DNA of 64,000 bases from Actinobacillus suis ATCC 33415 (GCF_000739435.1 NZ_CP009159.1:1116001-1180000); one strand, 5' to 3'; positions 9,114 through 19,268 are shown, counted from the stretch's first letter. Program-made: numbers and translations. Notes: a model not told the origin generated them from the letters alone.

Positions 9114-9800
9114 ATGCTTTCACTTATTTTGTTTGTCGGAACATTTTGGTACGCGTGGTACTATGTTTCTCAATCACTACAAACAAAAGGCAAAAATAAA
9201 CTTATTAGTCATGCTTGTGGTGGTTTATTTGGGTTTTGTATGGCAAGTTTGTCGTTATTTACAAGCGGGCCAGAAAAAGCTGAGTCTGAAAATCCGCAGA
9301 TTCTACCGACCGTTCCTCGCGCTATGGTGTATACACCGACATCGGCACAATCTCTTATTCAAGAAAACCCAACTCAAGCCTATTTAAGTAATAGCTTTGC
9401 AACTCCGTTACCTAAAATGGAAGAAACGGAAGATGAAGCCCATATCACAATTCGCTCATCCTATTCTCCAAAACATCTAGAAAAGATTAATAAAGAGCAG
9501 TCTGTTTCCCGTTTAGCTACGCGCCATTCAGAAAATACTAAAGAAAATGCGAAACCTAAAAAAAATAACCATTTCGTAGAAAAACAAAATCAAAGCATGA
9601 AAAAAATTGTTCATTCAGAACATCCAAAAGCAAAGCCATTGAAAAAACAAGTAAGTGAAGAGTTATCTTTCCAATGTGGTAAACGTCGTTGTGGACAAAT
9701 GGATAATTGTGCAGAAGCTAAATATCATTTACGTCGTTGTGGCGTAAGTAGCTTAGATAGAGACCATGATGGTGTCCCTTGTGAGAATTTATGCGGCTAA
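9114..9800 (+). CDS. Membrane-anchored protein with C-terminal Excalibur domain
   Basis: 228 residues. Two hydrophobic segments at the N-terminus (about 1-20 and 29-50) are followed by a long low-complexity, Lys/Glu/Ser-rich linker (about 55-185). The C-terminal module, from about residue 188, has five cysteines plus MDNCAEAKYHLRRCG and DRDHDGVPCENLCG. The DxDxDGxPCE loop is the Excalibur signature, a predicted calcium-binding fold found in extracytoplasmic nuclease-related proteins. No nuclease domain is present. An AGGA ribosome site precedes the ATG, 20 bases after the T run of the upstream hairpin. Its role is unknown; a surface or periplasmic binding function is possible. Confidence 0.75.
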   Translation: MLSLILFVGTFWYAWYYVSQSLQTKGKNKLISHACGGLFGFCMASLSLFTSGPEKAESENPQILPTVPRAMVYTPTSAQSLIQENPTQAYLSNSFATPLPKMEETEDEAHITIRSSYSPKHLEKINKEQSVSRLATRHSENTKENAKPKKNNHFVEKQNQSMKKIVHSEHPKAKPLKKQVSEELSFQCGKRRCGQMDNCAEAKYHLRRCGVSSLDRDHDGVPCENLCG

Positions 9801-9981
9801 TGAGCTTTTATCATTAGAAAACATAACATAAATTATTGGGAACTTTTCTCATTAATTTGTTGTTAAAAAATAAGCATAGTGCATTTTCTATGTCGAAAAA
9901 AACCGCTATCTCTTCAATAAATTTATTACCACATTATGAAGGTGTTATTTCTATTCACCTATACTTATAGGAAATTTCAAT

Positions 9982-10050
9982 GTGTTAGTTCTTGATTTTA
10001 TGTTTTTAGGTGCCCTGAGCTACTGTATCTATTTAACAATAAGCCATTAA
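9982..10050 (+). CDS. Possible 22-residue hydrophobic peptide
   Basis: A GTG-initiated frame encodes (M)LVLDFMFLGALSYCIYL plus TISH. AGGAAA lies 6-11 bases upstream (TAGGAAATTTCAAT-GTG). The middle is hydrophobic enough for one membrane span. A strong terminator 60 bases further on would end a transcript of suitable size. No similarity to a known micro-protein is recognised, and chance cannot be excluded at this length. An overlapping ATG frame from 9936 encodes 19 residues and could be an alternative. Confidence 0.3.
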   Translation: MLVLDFMFLGALSYCIYLTISH

Positions 10051-10112
10051 ATAATTTCTGCTTTCGAATGTTTTGCCTAAAGCAGAATATTACGAAATCA
10101 AAAATTAATAAG

Positions 10113-10150
10113 ACAATGCCTTTTTGGTTTTCCTAAAAGGCATTGTTTTT
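10113..10150 (+). terminator. Rho-independent terminator upstream of leuS
   Basis: ACAATGCCTTTT pairs with AAAAGGCATTGT around a short loop (GGTTTTCCT region) and is followed by TTTTAT. It ends a plus-strand transcript covering 9982-10050, or the Excalibur gene. Confidence 0.75.
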
Positions 10151-10261
10151 ATACAAACTTGCAAAAAATCCCTAAAATCCCACCGCTTTCCATTCAAAAA
10201 AAGGCATTTTTACGGTATGCTAGATACAATTTTTTTCGATAAGTTTTAAAGGTCAAAATTT

Positions 10262-12847
10262 ATGCAACAACAATATAACCCAAGTGCAATTGAGCCTAAA
10301 GTTCAGCAATTCTGGGCAGAAAATAAAGTTTTTAAAGCAGTTAAAGATGTAACAAAAGAGAAATACTATTGCCTTTCAATGTTGCCGTATCCATCAGGTA
10401 AATTACATATGGGGCACGTGCGTAACTACACAATCGGTGATGTAGTTTCTCGTTATCAACGTATGATCGGTAAAAATGTATTACAACCAATGGGTTGGGA
10501 CGCTTTCGGTTTACCAGCAGAAGGTGCTGCAGTAAAAAATAACACTGCACCGGCAAAATGGACATACGAAAATATCGAATATATGAAAGGCCAGCTCAAA
10601 ATGTTGGGCTTTTCTTACGACTGGGATCGTGAAGTAACCACTTGCCGTCCGGAATACTATAAATGGGAACAATGGTTCTTTACTGAGCTTTATAAAAAAG
10701 GTTTAGTCTATAAAAAAACCTCTACGGTCAACTGGTGCCCGAATGATGAAACCGTACTTGCAAACGAGCAAGTTCACGAAGGTTGTTGCTGGCGTTGTGA
10801 TACACCTGTGGAACAGCGCGAAATCCCACAATGGTTTATCAAAATTACCGACTATGCTGAAGAATTATTAAATCACTTAGATAATCTTCCACAGTGGCCT
10901 GATCAAGTAAAAACTATGCAACGTAACTGGATCGGTCGTTCTGAAGGGGTTGAAATTACCTTCAAAATCGCCGGTTCAAATGCAGAATTACCGGTTTACA
11001 CTACTCGTCCGGATACGTTCTTCGGTGTAAGCTATGTAGCGGTTGCTGCAGCTCACCCATTAGCCGAAATGGCAGCAGAAAATAATCCTGCACTTGCAGA
11101 ATTTATTCGTGAAGCGAAAAACACCAAAGTTGCCGAAGCAGAATTAGCAACAATGGAGAAAAAAGGTATGGCGACAGGCCTGTTCGCTATCCACCCGCTA
11201 ACAGGTAAAGAAGTACCGGTTTGGGTTGCTAACTTCGTATTAATGCACTACGGTACAGGTGCAGTAATGGCTGTGCCTGCACACGATGAACGTGACTTTG
11301 AATTTGCTCAAAAATACGGTTTGCAAATTAATCAAGTAATTCAACCGCTTGACGGTGCTGAATGGGATTTCACAAAAGCGGCTTATACCGAACACGGTAA
11401 ATTAATCAATTCTGCTGAATTTGACGGTTTAGACTTTAATAAAGCGTTCAATGCGATTGCTGATAAATTAGAATCGATGAAAGTTGGTAAACGCCAAGTA
11501 AACTTCCGTCTGCGTGACTGGGGTGTGTCTCGTCAGCGTTACTGGGGGGCTCCAATCCCAATGATGACTACCGAAGACGGCGAAGTGGTTACCGTACCAA
11601 TGCAAGATTTACCGGTGATTCTGCCTGAAGACGTAGTAATGAATGGCGTACAAAGCCCGATCAAAGCTGATCCTGAGTGGGCGAAAACCACTTACAACGG
11701 CAAACCTGCGTTAAAAGAAACCGATACATTCGACACCTTTATGGAATCGTCTTGGTACTACGCACGCTACACTTGCCCGCAATATCACGAAGGGATGTTA
11801 GATTCTGACGAGGCAAACTACTGGTTACCGGTGGATCAATATATCGGCGGTATCGAACACGCGACAATGCACTTGCTCTATTTCCGCTTCTTCCACAAAT
11901 TGTTACGTGATGCGGGTATCTTAAATTCTGACGAACCGGCAACTAAACTTTTATGTCAAGGTATGGTGCTTGCTGATGCGTTCTATTACACCAGCCCGAC
12001 TAACGAGCGTATTTGGGTTAGCCCAACACAAGTGACGTTAGAACGTGATGAAAAAGGCCGCATTATCAAGGCGACTGATCCTGAAGGTCGTGAGTTAGTT
12101 CACAGTGGTATGACCAAAATGTCGAAATCGAAAAACAACGGTATCGACCCACAAGAAATGGTGGAAAAATACGGTGCGGATACAGTACGTTTATTTATGA
12201 TGTTTGCTTCACCGGCAGAAATGACGCTTGAATGGCAAGAATCCGGTGTGGAAGGTGCAAAACGCTTCTTAGGTCGTGTGTGGAATTTAGTGTATGAATA
12301 CAGCCAAAATCCTGCGACAGCAGCATTAGATGTAGCAGCATTAAGCAAAGCACAAAAAGAGCTTCGCCGTGACGTACACAAAACCATTGCGAAAGTATCT
12401 GATGATATCGGTCGCCGTCAAACATTCAACACCGCAATTGCGGCGATTATGGAATTGATGAACAAACTGACAAAAGCTTCACTCGACAATGATCAAGATA
12501 AAGCGGTAATGGCGGAAGCACTCAGTGCAGTAGTACGTATGCTTTACCCAATTACGCCACATATCTGCTTCGAGTTATGGCAAGCGCTAGGCAATAACGA
12601 TACGATTGACTTTGCGCCATGGGTAGTTGCAGATGAATCAGCAATGGTTGAAGACGAAAAATTGGTTGTGGTACAAGTAAATGGTAAAGTACGTGGTAAA
12701 GTTACTGTTTCAGCAACAGCAACCGAAGATGAAGTTAAAGCAATTGCGAAAGCGGATGCAAACGTAGCGAAATTCTTAGAAGGCGTAGAAATCGTGAAAG
12801 AAATCTATGTACCGTATAAAATGTTAAGTTTTGCGGTAAAAGCCTAA
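10262..12847 (+). CDS. leuS: Leucine--tRNA ligase LeuS
   Basis: 861 residues, class I synthetase charging tRNA(Leu). The ATP site has the HIGH-type motif HMGH in [17 protein letters not shown] (about residues 42-58), and KMSKS in [14 protein letters not shown] (about 620-633). A Cys-rich zinc-binding insert ([13 protein letters not shown], then CCWRC, about 159-180) and the editing domain ([20 protein letters not shown], with ACP-like acid [15 protein letters not shown] at about 331-345) are present. Length is as in E. coli. It begins with AAAGG upstream and ends at a terminator. Confidence 0.98.
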   Translation: MQQQYNPSAIEPKVQQFWAENKVFKAVKDVTKEKYYCLSMLPYPSGKLHMGHVRNYTIGDVVSRYQRMIGKNVLQPMGWDAFGLPAEGAAVKNNTAPAKWTYENIEYMKGQLKMLGFSYDWDREVTTCRPEYYKWEQWFFTELYKKGLVYKKTSTVNWCPNDETVLANEQVHEGCCWRCDTPVEQREIPQWFIKITDYAEELLNHLDNLPQWPDQVKTMQRNWIGRSEGVEITFKIAGSNAELPVYTTRPDTFFGVSYVAVAAAHPLAEMAAENNPALAEFIREAKNTKVAEAELATMEKKGMATGLFAIHPLTGKEVPVWVANFVLMHYGTGAVMAVPAHDERDFEFAQKYGLQINQVIQPLDGAEWDFTKAAYTEHGKLINSAEFDGLDFNKAFNAIADKLESMKVGKRQVNFRLRDWGVSRQRYWGAPIPMMTTEDGEVVTVPMQDLPVILPEDVVMNGVQSPIKADPEWAKTTYNGKPALKETDTFDTFMESSWYYARYTCPQYHEGMLDSDEANYWLPVDQYIGGIEHATMHLLYFRFFHKLLRDAGILNSDEPATKLLCQGMVLADAFYYTSPTNERIWVSPTQVTLERDEKGRIIKATDPEGRELVHSGMTKMSKSKNNGIDPQEMVEKYGADTVRLFMMFASPAEMTLEWQESGVEGAKRFLGRVWNLVYEYSQNPATAALDVAALSKAQKELRRDVHKTIAKVSDDIGRRQTFNTAIAAIMELMNKLTKASLDNDQDKAVMAEALSAVVRMLYPITPHICFELWQALGNNDTIDFAPWVVADESAMVEDEKLVVVQVNGKVRGKVTVSATATEDEVKAIAKADANVAKFLEGVEIVKEIYVPYKMLSFAVKA

Positions 12848-12855
12848 TAGCAATG

Positions 12856-12881
12856 AGGGCGAACTATGTTCGCCCTTTATT
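12856..12881 (+). terminator. Terminator after leuS
   Basis: AGGGCGAAC / GTTCGCCCT with a 3-base loop, followed by TTATT. The following gene lptE starts only 66 bases downstream, so partial read-through is possible. Confidence 0.7.
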
Positions 12882-12946
12882 GTGAATATTACGAAAATGG
12901 GTATATGTAGCACTTCTCTACAACCCTATTTTGATTGGAGTTCCCA

Positions 12947-13441
12947 ATGTTAAAAAAACTCTCTCTTTTAGCCGTTCTCGGTTTAACCGCTTGCGGTTGG
13001 CACTTCAAAAACAATGAAGTGCTACCGCAAGATCTGCGTACACTGACATTTGAAAGTGCCGATCAGCATAGCGATATGTCGCGTACTTTACGTCATCAAC
13101 TACAACTTAACGATGTAGAATTAGTTTCCGCAACGGAAGGCGTCGCTAAATTACGTCTTGTTGGTGCTTCAAGCGGCAGTAAAGTCGTTTCGGTGTTTAA
13201 ACAAGCGCGTGAAGCGGAAAAATTACTCACGTTAAATGTACAAGCAATCGTGGATGTACCGAAAAAAGGCGCATATCCGTTAGAAGTTTCCGTTCACCGT
13301 ACTTTCTTTGATGACTCTCGTGCCGCATTAGCAAAATCGGCAGAGCAAGAAATGATTATGAAAGATATGTATGAGCAAGCTTCTCGCCAGCTTATCATCA
13401 AAATGGCCGGTTTACATAAAGAATTAAATCAAGCTAAATAA
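12947..13441 (+). CDS. lptE: LPS-assembly lipoprotein LptE
   Basis: 164 residues. The start at ATG 12947, preceded by GGAG, is preferred over the TTG at 12935. A lipoprotein signal peptide ends in LTAC, with Cys16 as the lipidated residue, followed by GWHFK, the typical start of LptE (RlpB). The protein plugs the LptD barrel in the outer membrane and helps insert lipopolysaccharide. The gene order leuS-lptE-holA is the standard gammaproteobacterial arrangement and supports the call. Confidence 0.94.
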   Translation: MLKKLSLLAVLGLTACGWHFKNNEVLPQDLRTLTFESADQHSDMSRTLRHQLQLNDVELVSATEGVAKLRLVGASSGSKVVSVFKQAREAEKLLTLNVQAIVDVPKKGAYPLEVSVHRTFFDDSRAALAKSAEQEMIMKDMYEQASRQLIIKMAGLHKELNQAK

Positions 13442-13449
13442 TTCATTAA

Positions 13450-13541
13450 CCACAGATAACACGGATTTCACGCAAACAAGCGGTTAAATTCTTGCACTTT
13501 TTTACAAGCGGGCAATCCGTGTTTATCCGTGTAATCCGTGG
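13450..13541. repeat. Intergenic inverted-repeat element, copy B
   Basis: The left arm CCACAGATAACACGG and the right arm CCGTGTAATCCGTGG form an imperfect palindrome with further tandem CACGGAT-like words. The centre holds the uptake word ACAAGCGGT and a near-match ACAAGCGGG. Copy A is at 5228-5308. The element separates lptE from holA. Confidence 0.7.
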
Positions 13542-13549
13542 TTTTCAAT

Positions 13550-14575
13550 ATGCAAAAAGTTTTCCCTGAAGCACTTCCTACTGTTTTATCCAAAAGTCTC
13601 TCCCCTTTTTATCTCTTGACCGGGAACGATCTGTTATTACTGAACGAAAGCAAAGATCATATCGTACAAGCTGCTCGTTTAGCCGATTTCGATGAGAAAC
13701 AAGAAGTCAGTATTGCAAATGACACAAAATGGGAAGATCTCTTTGAGGCCGCACAATCAAACGGTTTGTTCTTTAATCGCCAAATTATTATTCTCAACCT
13801 GCCGGAAACGCCAACTGCAGCACAAATGAAAAATGTTGCGGAGTTATGCCGTTTTAGCCATCCGGATCTATTGTTGATTCTCTGCTTGCCGAAATTCAGT
13901 AAGGCAATGGAAAAGCAAGCATGGTTCACACAAATCGAAGCACAAACCGTACAAATCAATTGCCAAACGCCGGAAATGGCTAAATTACCGACTTGGATCT
14001 CACATAGAGCCAAAGCTATGGAATTGCAGATTGAGCCGGAAGCCATTCAGTTGCTCTGTTATAGCTATGAAGGAAATTTATTAGCGCTAAAACAAGCGTT
14101 ACAGATGCTGCAACTCCGCTTTAACGACGGAAAAATTTCACTGGCTCGCGCTAAAGAAGTGGTGGAACAATCCGCTCAATTTTCACCATTTCAATGGATT
14201 GATGCCTTATTAGAAGGCAAAATTGCTCGTGCGGAACGTATTTTAAAACATCTACAAAACGAAGAAGTTCAACCGGTTGTCTTGCTACGTATTATTCAAA
14301 AAGAACTACTGGTGCTGCTGGAAATTACTCGTTCTCCGCAACCAGTGCAAAATAGCAATCAGCCGTTATATATGGGTAATTTACGTGCGGAATTCGACCG
14401 CTTGAAGGTCTGGCAAAATCGCCGTCCTTTTTATCAAGCCGCAGTGCAACGCTTAACGTATAAAAAATTGTATCAACTTATTCAACGCTTAGCGGAATTG
14501 GAAAAGCAAGTAAAACAAGAATTTAGTGATGAAATTTGGCTGGAATTAGAGCGTTTTTCCGCCTATTTTGAATAG
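13550..14575 (+). CDS. holA: DNA polymerase III subunit delta HolA
   Basis: 341 residues from the ATG at 13550. A GTG four codons earlier is open, but MQKVFPEAL aligns with the start of E. coli HolA. The delta subunit opens the beta clamp within the clamp loader. Family features are YLLTGNDLLLLNESKD (about residues 22-37), the LPETPTAAQM region, and the C-terminal collar domain (FQWIDALLEGKIARAERILKHL). A ribosome site is weak because the repeat element ends right before the start. A USS-containing hairpin follows. Confidence 0.95.
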   Translation: MQKVFPEALPTVLSKSLSPFYLLTGNDLLLLNESKDHIVQAARLADFDEKQEVSIANDTKWEDLFEAAQSNGLFFNRQIIILNLPETPTAAQMKNVAELCRFSHPDLLLILCLPKFSKAMEKQAWFTQIEAQTVQINCQTPEMAKLPTWISHRAKAMELQIEPEAIQLLCYSYEGNLLALKQALQMLQLRFNDGKISLARAKEVVEQSAQFSPFQWIDALLEGKIARAERILKHLQNEEVQPVVLLRIIQKELLVLLEITRSPQPVQNSNQPLYMGNLRAEFDRLKVWQNRRPFYQAAVQRLTYKKLYQLIQRLAELEKQVKQEFSDEIWLELERFSAYFE

Positions 14576-14585
14576 AAAAGTGAGT

Positions 14586-14639
14586 ACGGAAGCTACTACA
14601 AGCGGTTAAATTTTATGATAAATTTGCAATAGCTTCCGT
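14586..14639. terminator. Hairpin with embedded uptake word between holA and yacG
   Basis: ACGGAAGCTA (14586-14595) pairs with TAGCTTCCGT (14630-14639). An uptake word, ACAAGCGGT, sits in the loop at 14598-14606. It lies between convergent genes and probably terminates holA, although no strong T run follows. Confidence 0.6.
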
Positions 14640-14651
14640 CATAGTTATTGG

Positions 14652-15481
<830 letters not shown>

Positions 15482-16156
15482 TTAGGCATAAATTTTATCA
15501 ATAATTAGTACGAAAGTCGAAAAGCTAATAAAAGGAATAAAAGGCAATTTTACTAAAGTACGCTTCATTATGGCTTGATAGCCGAAATAATAAATACAAC
15601 CTGAAACACAAGCCAGTAAGATTAATTTCAACATATCGTCAATGTTAAACAAAGGCGAAATTGAGCTAATCACTAAGCTATCACCTATACCAAATGCCTC
15701 TTTCTTCCAGAACCACAAAATTCCGTAATGAAGGCAGGTAAAAAATAATATACAACCCAATAAGGTTTCTATATGTGCAGCCATTGGTTCATAGACCAGA
15801 GCCAAAACGAATATCGCAATAACATAACGAATATCCGTTAAATAGTAACAAGAATCCAACACACTCAAAAACAGCAAAATCATCAATAAAAATGCGAGTG
15901 TCATTGAGGGAATATGAAATGTAAGTAATGGAAAAGCCCAGAAGAAAAAATTAGCCAAATAGCTTTGTTTGGGTTGTAATTTTGAATGCTGACTAAAATA
16001 GTCATAACTATGTATAGGAGGCAATAAGCTACTGTATTCTTGATATACTTGTTGATTAATATGATTAGCAAATAACTTGATGGCTCGTTTACACCAAAAT
16101 GCAAATAAAAATGCTATTAGTGTCGCAAAAAATTGATTAAATTCAACCGCTTCCAT
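15482..16156 (-). CDS. apfD: Prepilin peptidase ApfD/PilD (short form)
   Basis: 224 residues, family A24 aspartic membrane protease that trims type IV prepilins. The two catalytic aspartates are visible in VLDSCYYLTD (about residue 100) and FGIGDSL (about residue 156), the second being the GxGD motif. There are about six hydrophobic segments. The N-terminal cytoplasmic domain with paired CxxC, associated with N-methylation in Pseudomonas PilD, is missing; short forms occur in other Pasteurellaceae. The ATG shares one base with the apfC stop (TAATG), so translation is coupled. Confidence 0.88.
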   Translation of the reverse strand: MEAVEFNQFFATLIAFLFAFWCKRAIKLFANHINQQVYQEYSSLLPPIHSYDYFSQHSKLQPKQSYLANFFFWAFPLLTFHIPSMTLAFLLMILLFLSVLDSCYYLTDIRYVIAIFVLALVYEPMAAHIETLLGCILFFTCLHYGILWFWKKEAFGIGDSLVISSISPLFNIDDMLKLILLACVSGCIYYFGYQAIMKRTLVKLPFIPFISFSTFVLIIDKIYA

Positions 16157-17349
16157 TATACGAGAATCCCCAAATCAAAAATCGGCAAATAAAGCCCAAT
16201 TAAAACCGTGCCAATAATAATCCCCATAAGTAGCATTAAAATCGGCTCAAGTAATTGTGAAAGCAAATCTATTTGATAATCTAATTTCAGCTGATAAATA
16301 TCACTAATCTGCGTACACATCACCGCTAAATTAGCACTTTTCTCTCCTATCGTGATCATTTGTACCATTTGTGGAGTGAATACTGCCGGGTTTAATCCTT
16401 CCGAAAATTTATACCCTTGTTGTAATAAAGATAACGTAAGTCGTACTTGTTCCTGTAAAAGTCTATCGTGCATTTTCTCAGCTAAAAAAGCTTTTAGAGC
16501 CACTTCTAAATGCAGATGGGCACTTAACATTAGCGCAAGATTCTGAGTAAAGAAGATAATTCTCGTATAACGAATAACTTGATTAAAGAAGGGGATATAA
16601 GACAACAGACGCATCTGACAAGCGGTCAAATTTCCGAATTTTTTTGCAAAACAGAGCAACACTCCCATCACTACTATACTGCCACAACATAGAAATATCC
16701 CATTCTGTCGTAAAAACGCAGAGAGAGAAAATAATAATGACGTTAACCATGGCAAATTCTGTGCCTTACCCATATACAAATCGGCAAATTGAGGCACAAT
16801 AAAAACTAACAACCCAAGCGTCAATACACACGAAATGACTAATACAATCAGCGGATAAAATGTAATTTTTCTGACTTTCTTCGCTAATTTATCTGCTTGA
16901 TTACGTGTTTTAGCAATATTTTCCAAAACCACACTTAATTTACCACTTTGTTCGCCCATCCGAATTAATTGGATTTCTTGCTTAGAAAGATAAAGATCCA
17001 ATTTCGCTAAACTCGCAGAAAAGCTATATCCTGAGCTTATCGAAGCATTTAAAGCTAATAGCCATTGATATAACTTAATATTCGTACAATTTTCCTGCTG
17101 CATCATTAACGCTTGTTTAAAAGGAATGGAAGCATTAATCAATAATGCTAATTGCGCAAGAAATTGAGTAACTTCATCTGCTTTAGGCTGTCGAGAAAAA
17201 GTAAAATTGCGTTGAATATGAATATATTGATAACCTTTTGCCAAGAGCTTTTGTTCTGCCTCAGCATGATTTTGGGCTAATAAAATACCACTTTGTTTTT
17301 GTTGAAAACGATTCTTCGCTTTCCAGTGAAATTCAAAAATACTAACCAT
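16156..17349 (-). CDS. apfC: Type IV pilus inner-membrane platform protein ApfC/PilC
   Basis: 397 residues, GspF/PilC family. Two GspF domains (about residues 60-185 and 265-390) each contain the conserved GEQSGKL or GEKSANL segment. The hydrophobic spans are near residues 165-190, 215-235 and 365-395. The protein forms the inner-membrane base on which the ATPase ApfB acts. ATG 17349 has an AGG just upstream; the GTG before it is an alternative. It overlaps the end of apfB by 8 bases. Confidence 0.93.
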   Translation of the reverse strand: MVSIFEFHWKAKNRFQQKQSGILLAQNHAEAEQKLLAKGYQYIHIQRNFTFSRQPKADEVTQFLAQLALLINASIPFKQALMMQQENCTNIKLYQWLLALNASISSGYSFSASLAKLDLYLSKQEIQLIRMGEQSGKLSVVLENIAKTRNQADKLAKKVRKITFYPLIVLVISCVLTLGLLVFIVPQFADLYMGKAQNLPWLTSLLFSLSAFLRQNGIFLCCGSIVVMGVLLCFAKKFGNLTACQMRLLSYIPFFNQVIRYTRIIFFTQNLALMLSAHLHLEVALKAFLAEKMHDRLLQEQVRLTLSLLQQGYKFSEGLNPAVFTPQMVQMITIGEKSANLAVMCTQISDIYQLKLDYQIDLLSQLLEPILMLLMGIIIGTVLIGLYLPIFDLGILV

Positions 17350-18727
17350 CACCTAACACCCGCTTTACTTCGTCTACTGTTGTTATGTTAGCCGCTAACT
17401 TTTGTTCAGCACTGGCTCGTAAATTGTCATAATCCAAATAAGCGGTCGATTTTTCAAAAAATTTACCTTGTTTTGCAAGTAATTGGTAAATTCCCGTTCG
17501 CCCTTTATAACCGTGATAACAGTTATCACATCCTTTTCCGCCACATTGCGGACAACGTTTACGTAATAAACGCTGTGCGATAATCAGTTGCAGCGAATTC
17601 TTAATCTCATACTCTTTAATCCCTAATTGTAGTAAACGCTCAATCGCAGACGGTGCATCATTCGTATGTAATGTAGAAAGCACTAGATGCCCTGTTTGTG
17701 CTGCTCTTAATGCAATTTCAGCACTTTCTTGATCACGAATTTCTCCTAACATAATAATGTCCGGATCTTGTCGTAAAAATGTTCTGAGTAATTGGCTAAA
17801 GTCTAATTGAATTGCACGATTTACTTGAGTTTGGATAATCCCTTCTATCTCAATTTCAATCGGGTCTTCTGCCGTCAGAATATGCCGTTCGCTATTATTT
17901 AAATAATTTAACGCACTATATAACGTAATACTTTTACCACTGCCCGTTGGTCCTGTCACCAGAATCAGCCCTTGTGGTTGATGTAGTGCCGTAAGTAGTA
18001 ATTGTTTTTGTTCCGGTGAGAAACCTAATTCCAAAAAATCGAAATGAGTAGGTTTATTCTTTTGTAAACGTAAAACGATTTTTTCACCAAAGCTCGTGGG
18101 TAAACTGGACACTCGAAAATCTAATGTCTCAGCCGTTACCGTCTTAAAATTAAATTGGCCATCTTGTGGTAAACGTGTTTCGCTAATATCTAATTTAGCT
18201 AACAATTTAAGCCTCGTGATAATACGATTAGCTAAACTAAACGATAAACTTTTATAGATATGCAATACCCCATCAATACGCAATCTAATCTGTAGCTTCT
18301 CTTTTTGCGGTTCAAAGTGAATGTCCGAAGCATTTTGCTTTAAGCAGAATTTAAATAAATTATCTAAAATCTGAATAATGGGATCATTTTGATTGAGTAG
18401 ATCTAAATTATCCGGCGATTGATAATTTAACTCAGTTTCCTCGTATAGTGATTGCTGTTCCGGTGAAAGTTGATTAAGCAAGTATTTCAATTCATCGGAG
18501 GAAATCAAAACAGGTTCAATTGTTTTATGCGCAATAAATGCAAAAATTTCACAAGCACTTAAATTATTCATATCATCAATTGCAAGCCATAACGTATCGT
18601 CATTTTCTTGAATCGGAATGGCTAAATAACGCAACAAAATATGTTTTTCGTCACAATTTTTCTGCCACAAGGATTCAGAGATATCAAATACCTGCTGGCT
18701 ATTCATATCACAAACCGAATACTGCAT
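17342..18727 (-). CDS. apfB: Type IV pilus assembly ATPase ApfB/PilB
   Basis: 461 residues, GspE/PilB secretion ATPase powering pilus extension. Walker A GPTGSGKS (residues 259-266), Asp-box TAEDPIEIEIEGI, Walker B IIMLGEIRDQESAEIALRAA and His-box TGHLVLSTLHTND are in order. A tetracysteine zinc site (CPQCGGKGCDNC) lies near residue 395. It has a perfect AAGGAGG ribosome site. The N-terminal domain is shorter than in Pseudomonas PilB (about 560 residues). Cluster position (A-B-C-D) fits the apf fimbrial operon of A. pleuropneumoniae. Confidence 0.94.
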   Translation of the reverse strand: MQYSVCDMNSQQVFDISESLWQKNCDEKHILLRYLAIPIQENDDTLWLAIDDMNNLSACEIFAFIAHKTIEPVLISSDELKYLLNQLSPEQQSLYEETELNYQSPDNLDLLNQNDPIIQILDNLFKFCLKQNASDIHFEPQKEKLQIRLRIDGVLHIYKSLSFSLANRIITRLKLLAKLDISETRLPQDGQFNFKTVTAETLDFRVSSLPTSFGEKIVLRLQKNKPTHFDFLELGFSPEQKQLLLTALHQPQGLILVTGPTGSGKSITLYSALNYLNNSERHILTAEDPIEIEIEGIIQTQVNRAIQLDFSQLLRTFLRQDPDIIMLGEIRDQESAEIALRAAQTGHLVLSTLHTNDAPSAIERLLQLGIKEYEIKNSLQLIIAQRLLRKRCPQCGGKGCDNCYHGYKGRTGIYQLLAKQGKFFEKSTAYLDYDNLRASAEQKLAANITTVDEVKRVLGDG

Positions 18728-18747
18728 TTGATTTCCTCCTTATATTA

Positions 18748-19185
18748 TTATTCCGAGCAAAATGCTGCGGGGAATAAACTTTTATCCTCTCCTGAACAGG
18801 TTGTTTTCCACGTCAGTGTTTTACTTGAATAATCCGGTGTAAGTGTATAACCATATCCCGCTACGCTGCCCTTGCCATTCACGGTTATAGTACCGGCAGT
18901 TACAGAGACTGAATCTAAATACTTAGAATTTTTAAGATCATCGCCATTCTTAATGCCATTGGCTCCACTAAAACAGCTATTGGTAGCTCCAGTGTTATAA
19001 ATACAAATTTCTACATCCGTTTTATATGCAGAAGATGCCGCTAACAGTTCGGATAATGCCGCTTTTTTGGTGTAATTGTTATAAGAAGGAATCGCCACAG
19101 TTGCTAAAATTGCAATGATTGCAATCACAATCATTAATTCAATCAGGGTAAATGCCTGTTGTATCGGTTTAATTATGTGTTTCAT
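18748..19185 (-). CDS. apfA: Type IVa major prepilin ApfA
   Basis: 145 residues. A short basic leader MKHIIKPIQQA is followed by the methylated N-terminus FTLIELMIVIAIIAILATVA with Glu5. The residue before the cut is Ala, not the usual Gly. The globular part has two cysteine pairs: Cys in DVEICIY and NSCFSG, and the C-terminal disulfide loop TTCSGEDKSLFPAAFC (D-region). It is closely similar in pattern to H. influenzae PilA. It is the first gene of the minus-strand apfABCD operon; a CRP-S-type site lies about 65 bases upstream of its promoter. Confidence 0.95.
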   Translation of the reverse strand: MKHIIKPIQQAFTLIELMIVIAIIAILATVAIPSYNNYTKKAALSELLAASSAYKTDVEICIYNTGATNSCFSGANGIKNGDDLKNSKYLDSVSVTAGTITVNGKGSVAGYGYTLTPDYSSKTLTWKTTCSGEDKSLFPAAFCSE

Positions 19186-19220
19186 CTATAAGTTCCTTTT
19201 TTGTCCACGCTTATTGCGCT

Positions 19221-19249
19221 CTATTAGTTTGCAAGCTGTTTTAAATCAA
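19221..19249 (-). promoter_or_regulatory. Promoter of the apfABCD operon
   Basis: On the minus strand TTGATT (19249-19244) and TAATAG (19226-19221) are separated by 17 bases, with transcription predicted near 19214. The CRP-S-like site is centred about 65 bases upstream, a class I activation distance. Confidence 0.5.
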
Positions 19250-19268
19250 TGCGATAACCGAACATCAA

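Larger units (their letters stand above)
9801..10261. other. Gene-poor stretch between the Excalibur gene and leuS
   Basis: No conventional gene. Seen here: a possible 22-codon ORF (9982-10050), a hairpin TTCTGCTTT / AAGCAGAA just after it (about 10058-10086), a strong terminator (10113-10146), and a TACAAT -10-like element for leuS near 10225. The AT-rich stretch 9801-9935 shows nothing I can name. Confidence 0.5.

Noticed and set aside
9936..9995. 19-residue ATG frame overlapping the GTG frame at 9982
   Set aside because: No ribosome site and no distinctive composition; the GTG frame is the better candidate.
13657..14046. 129-residue minus-strand ORF inside holA
   Set aside because: Low-complexity Ser/Cys/Ala composition and full overlap with holA; no start signals.
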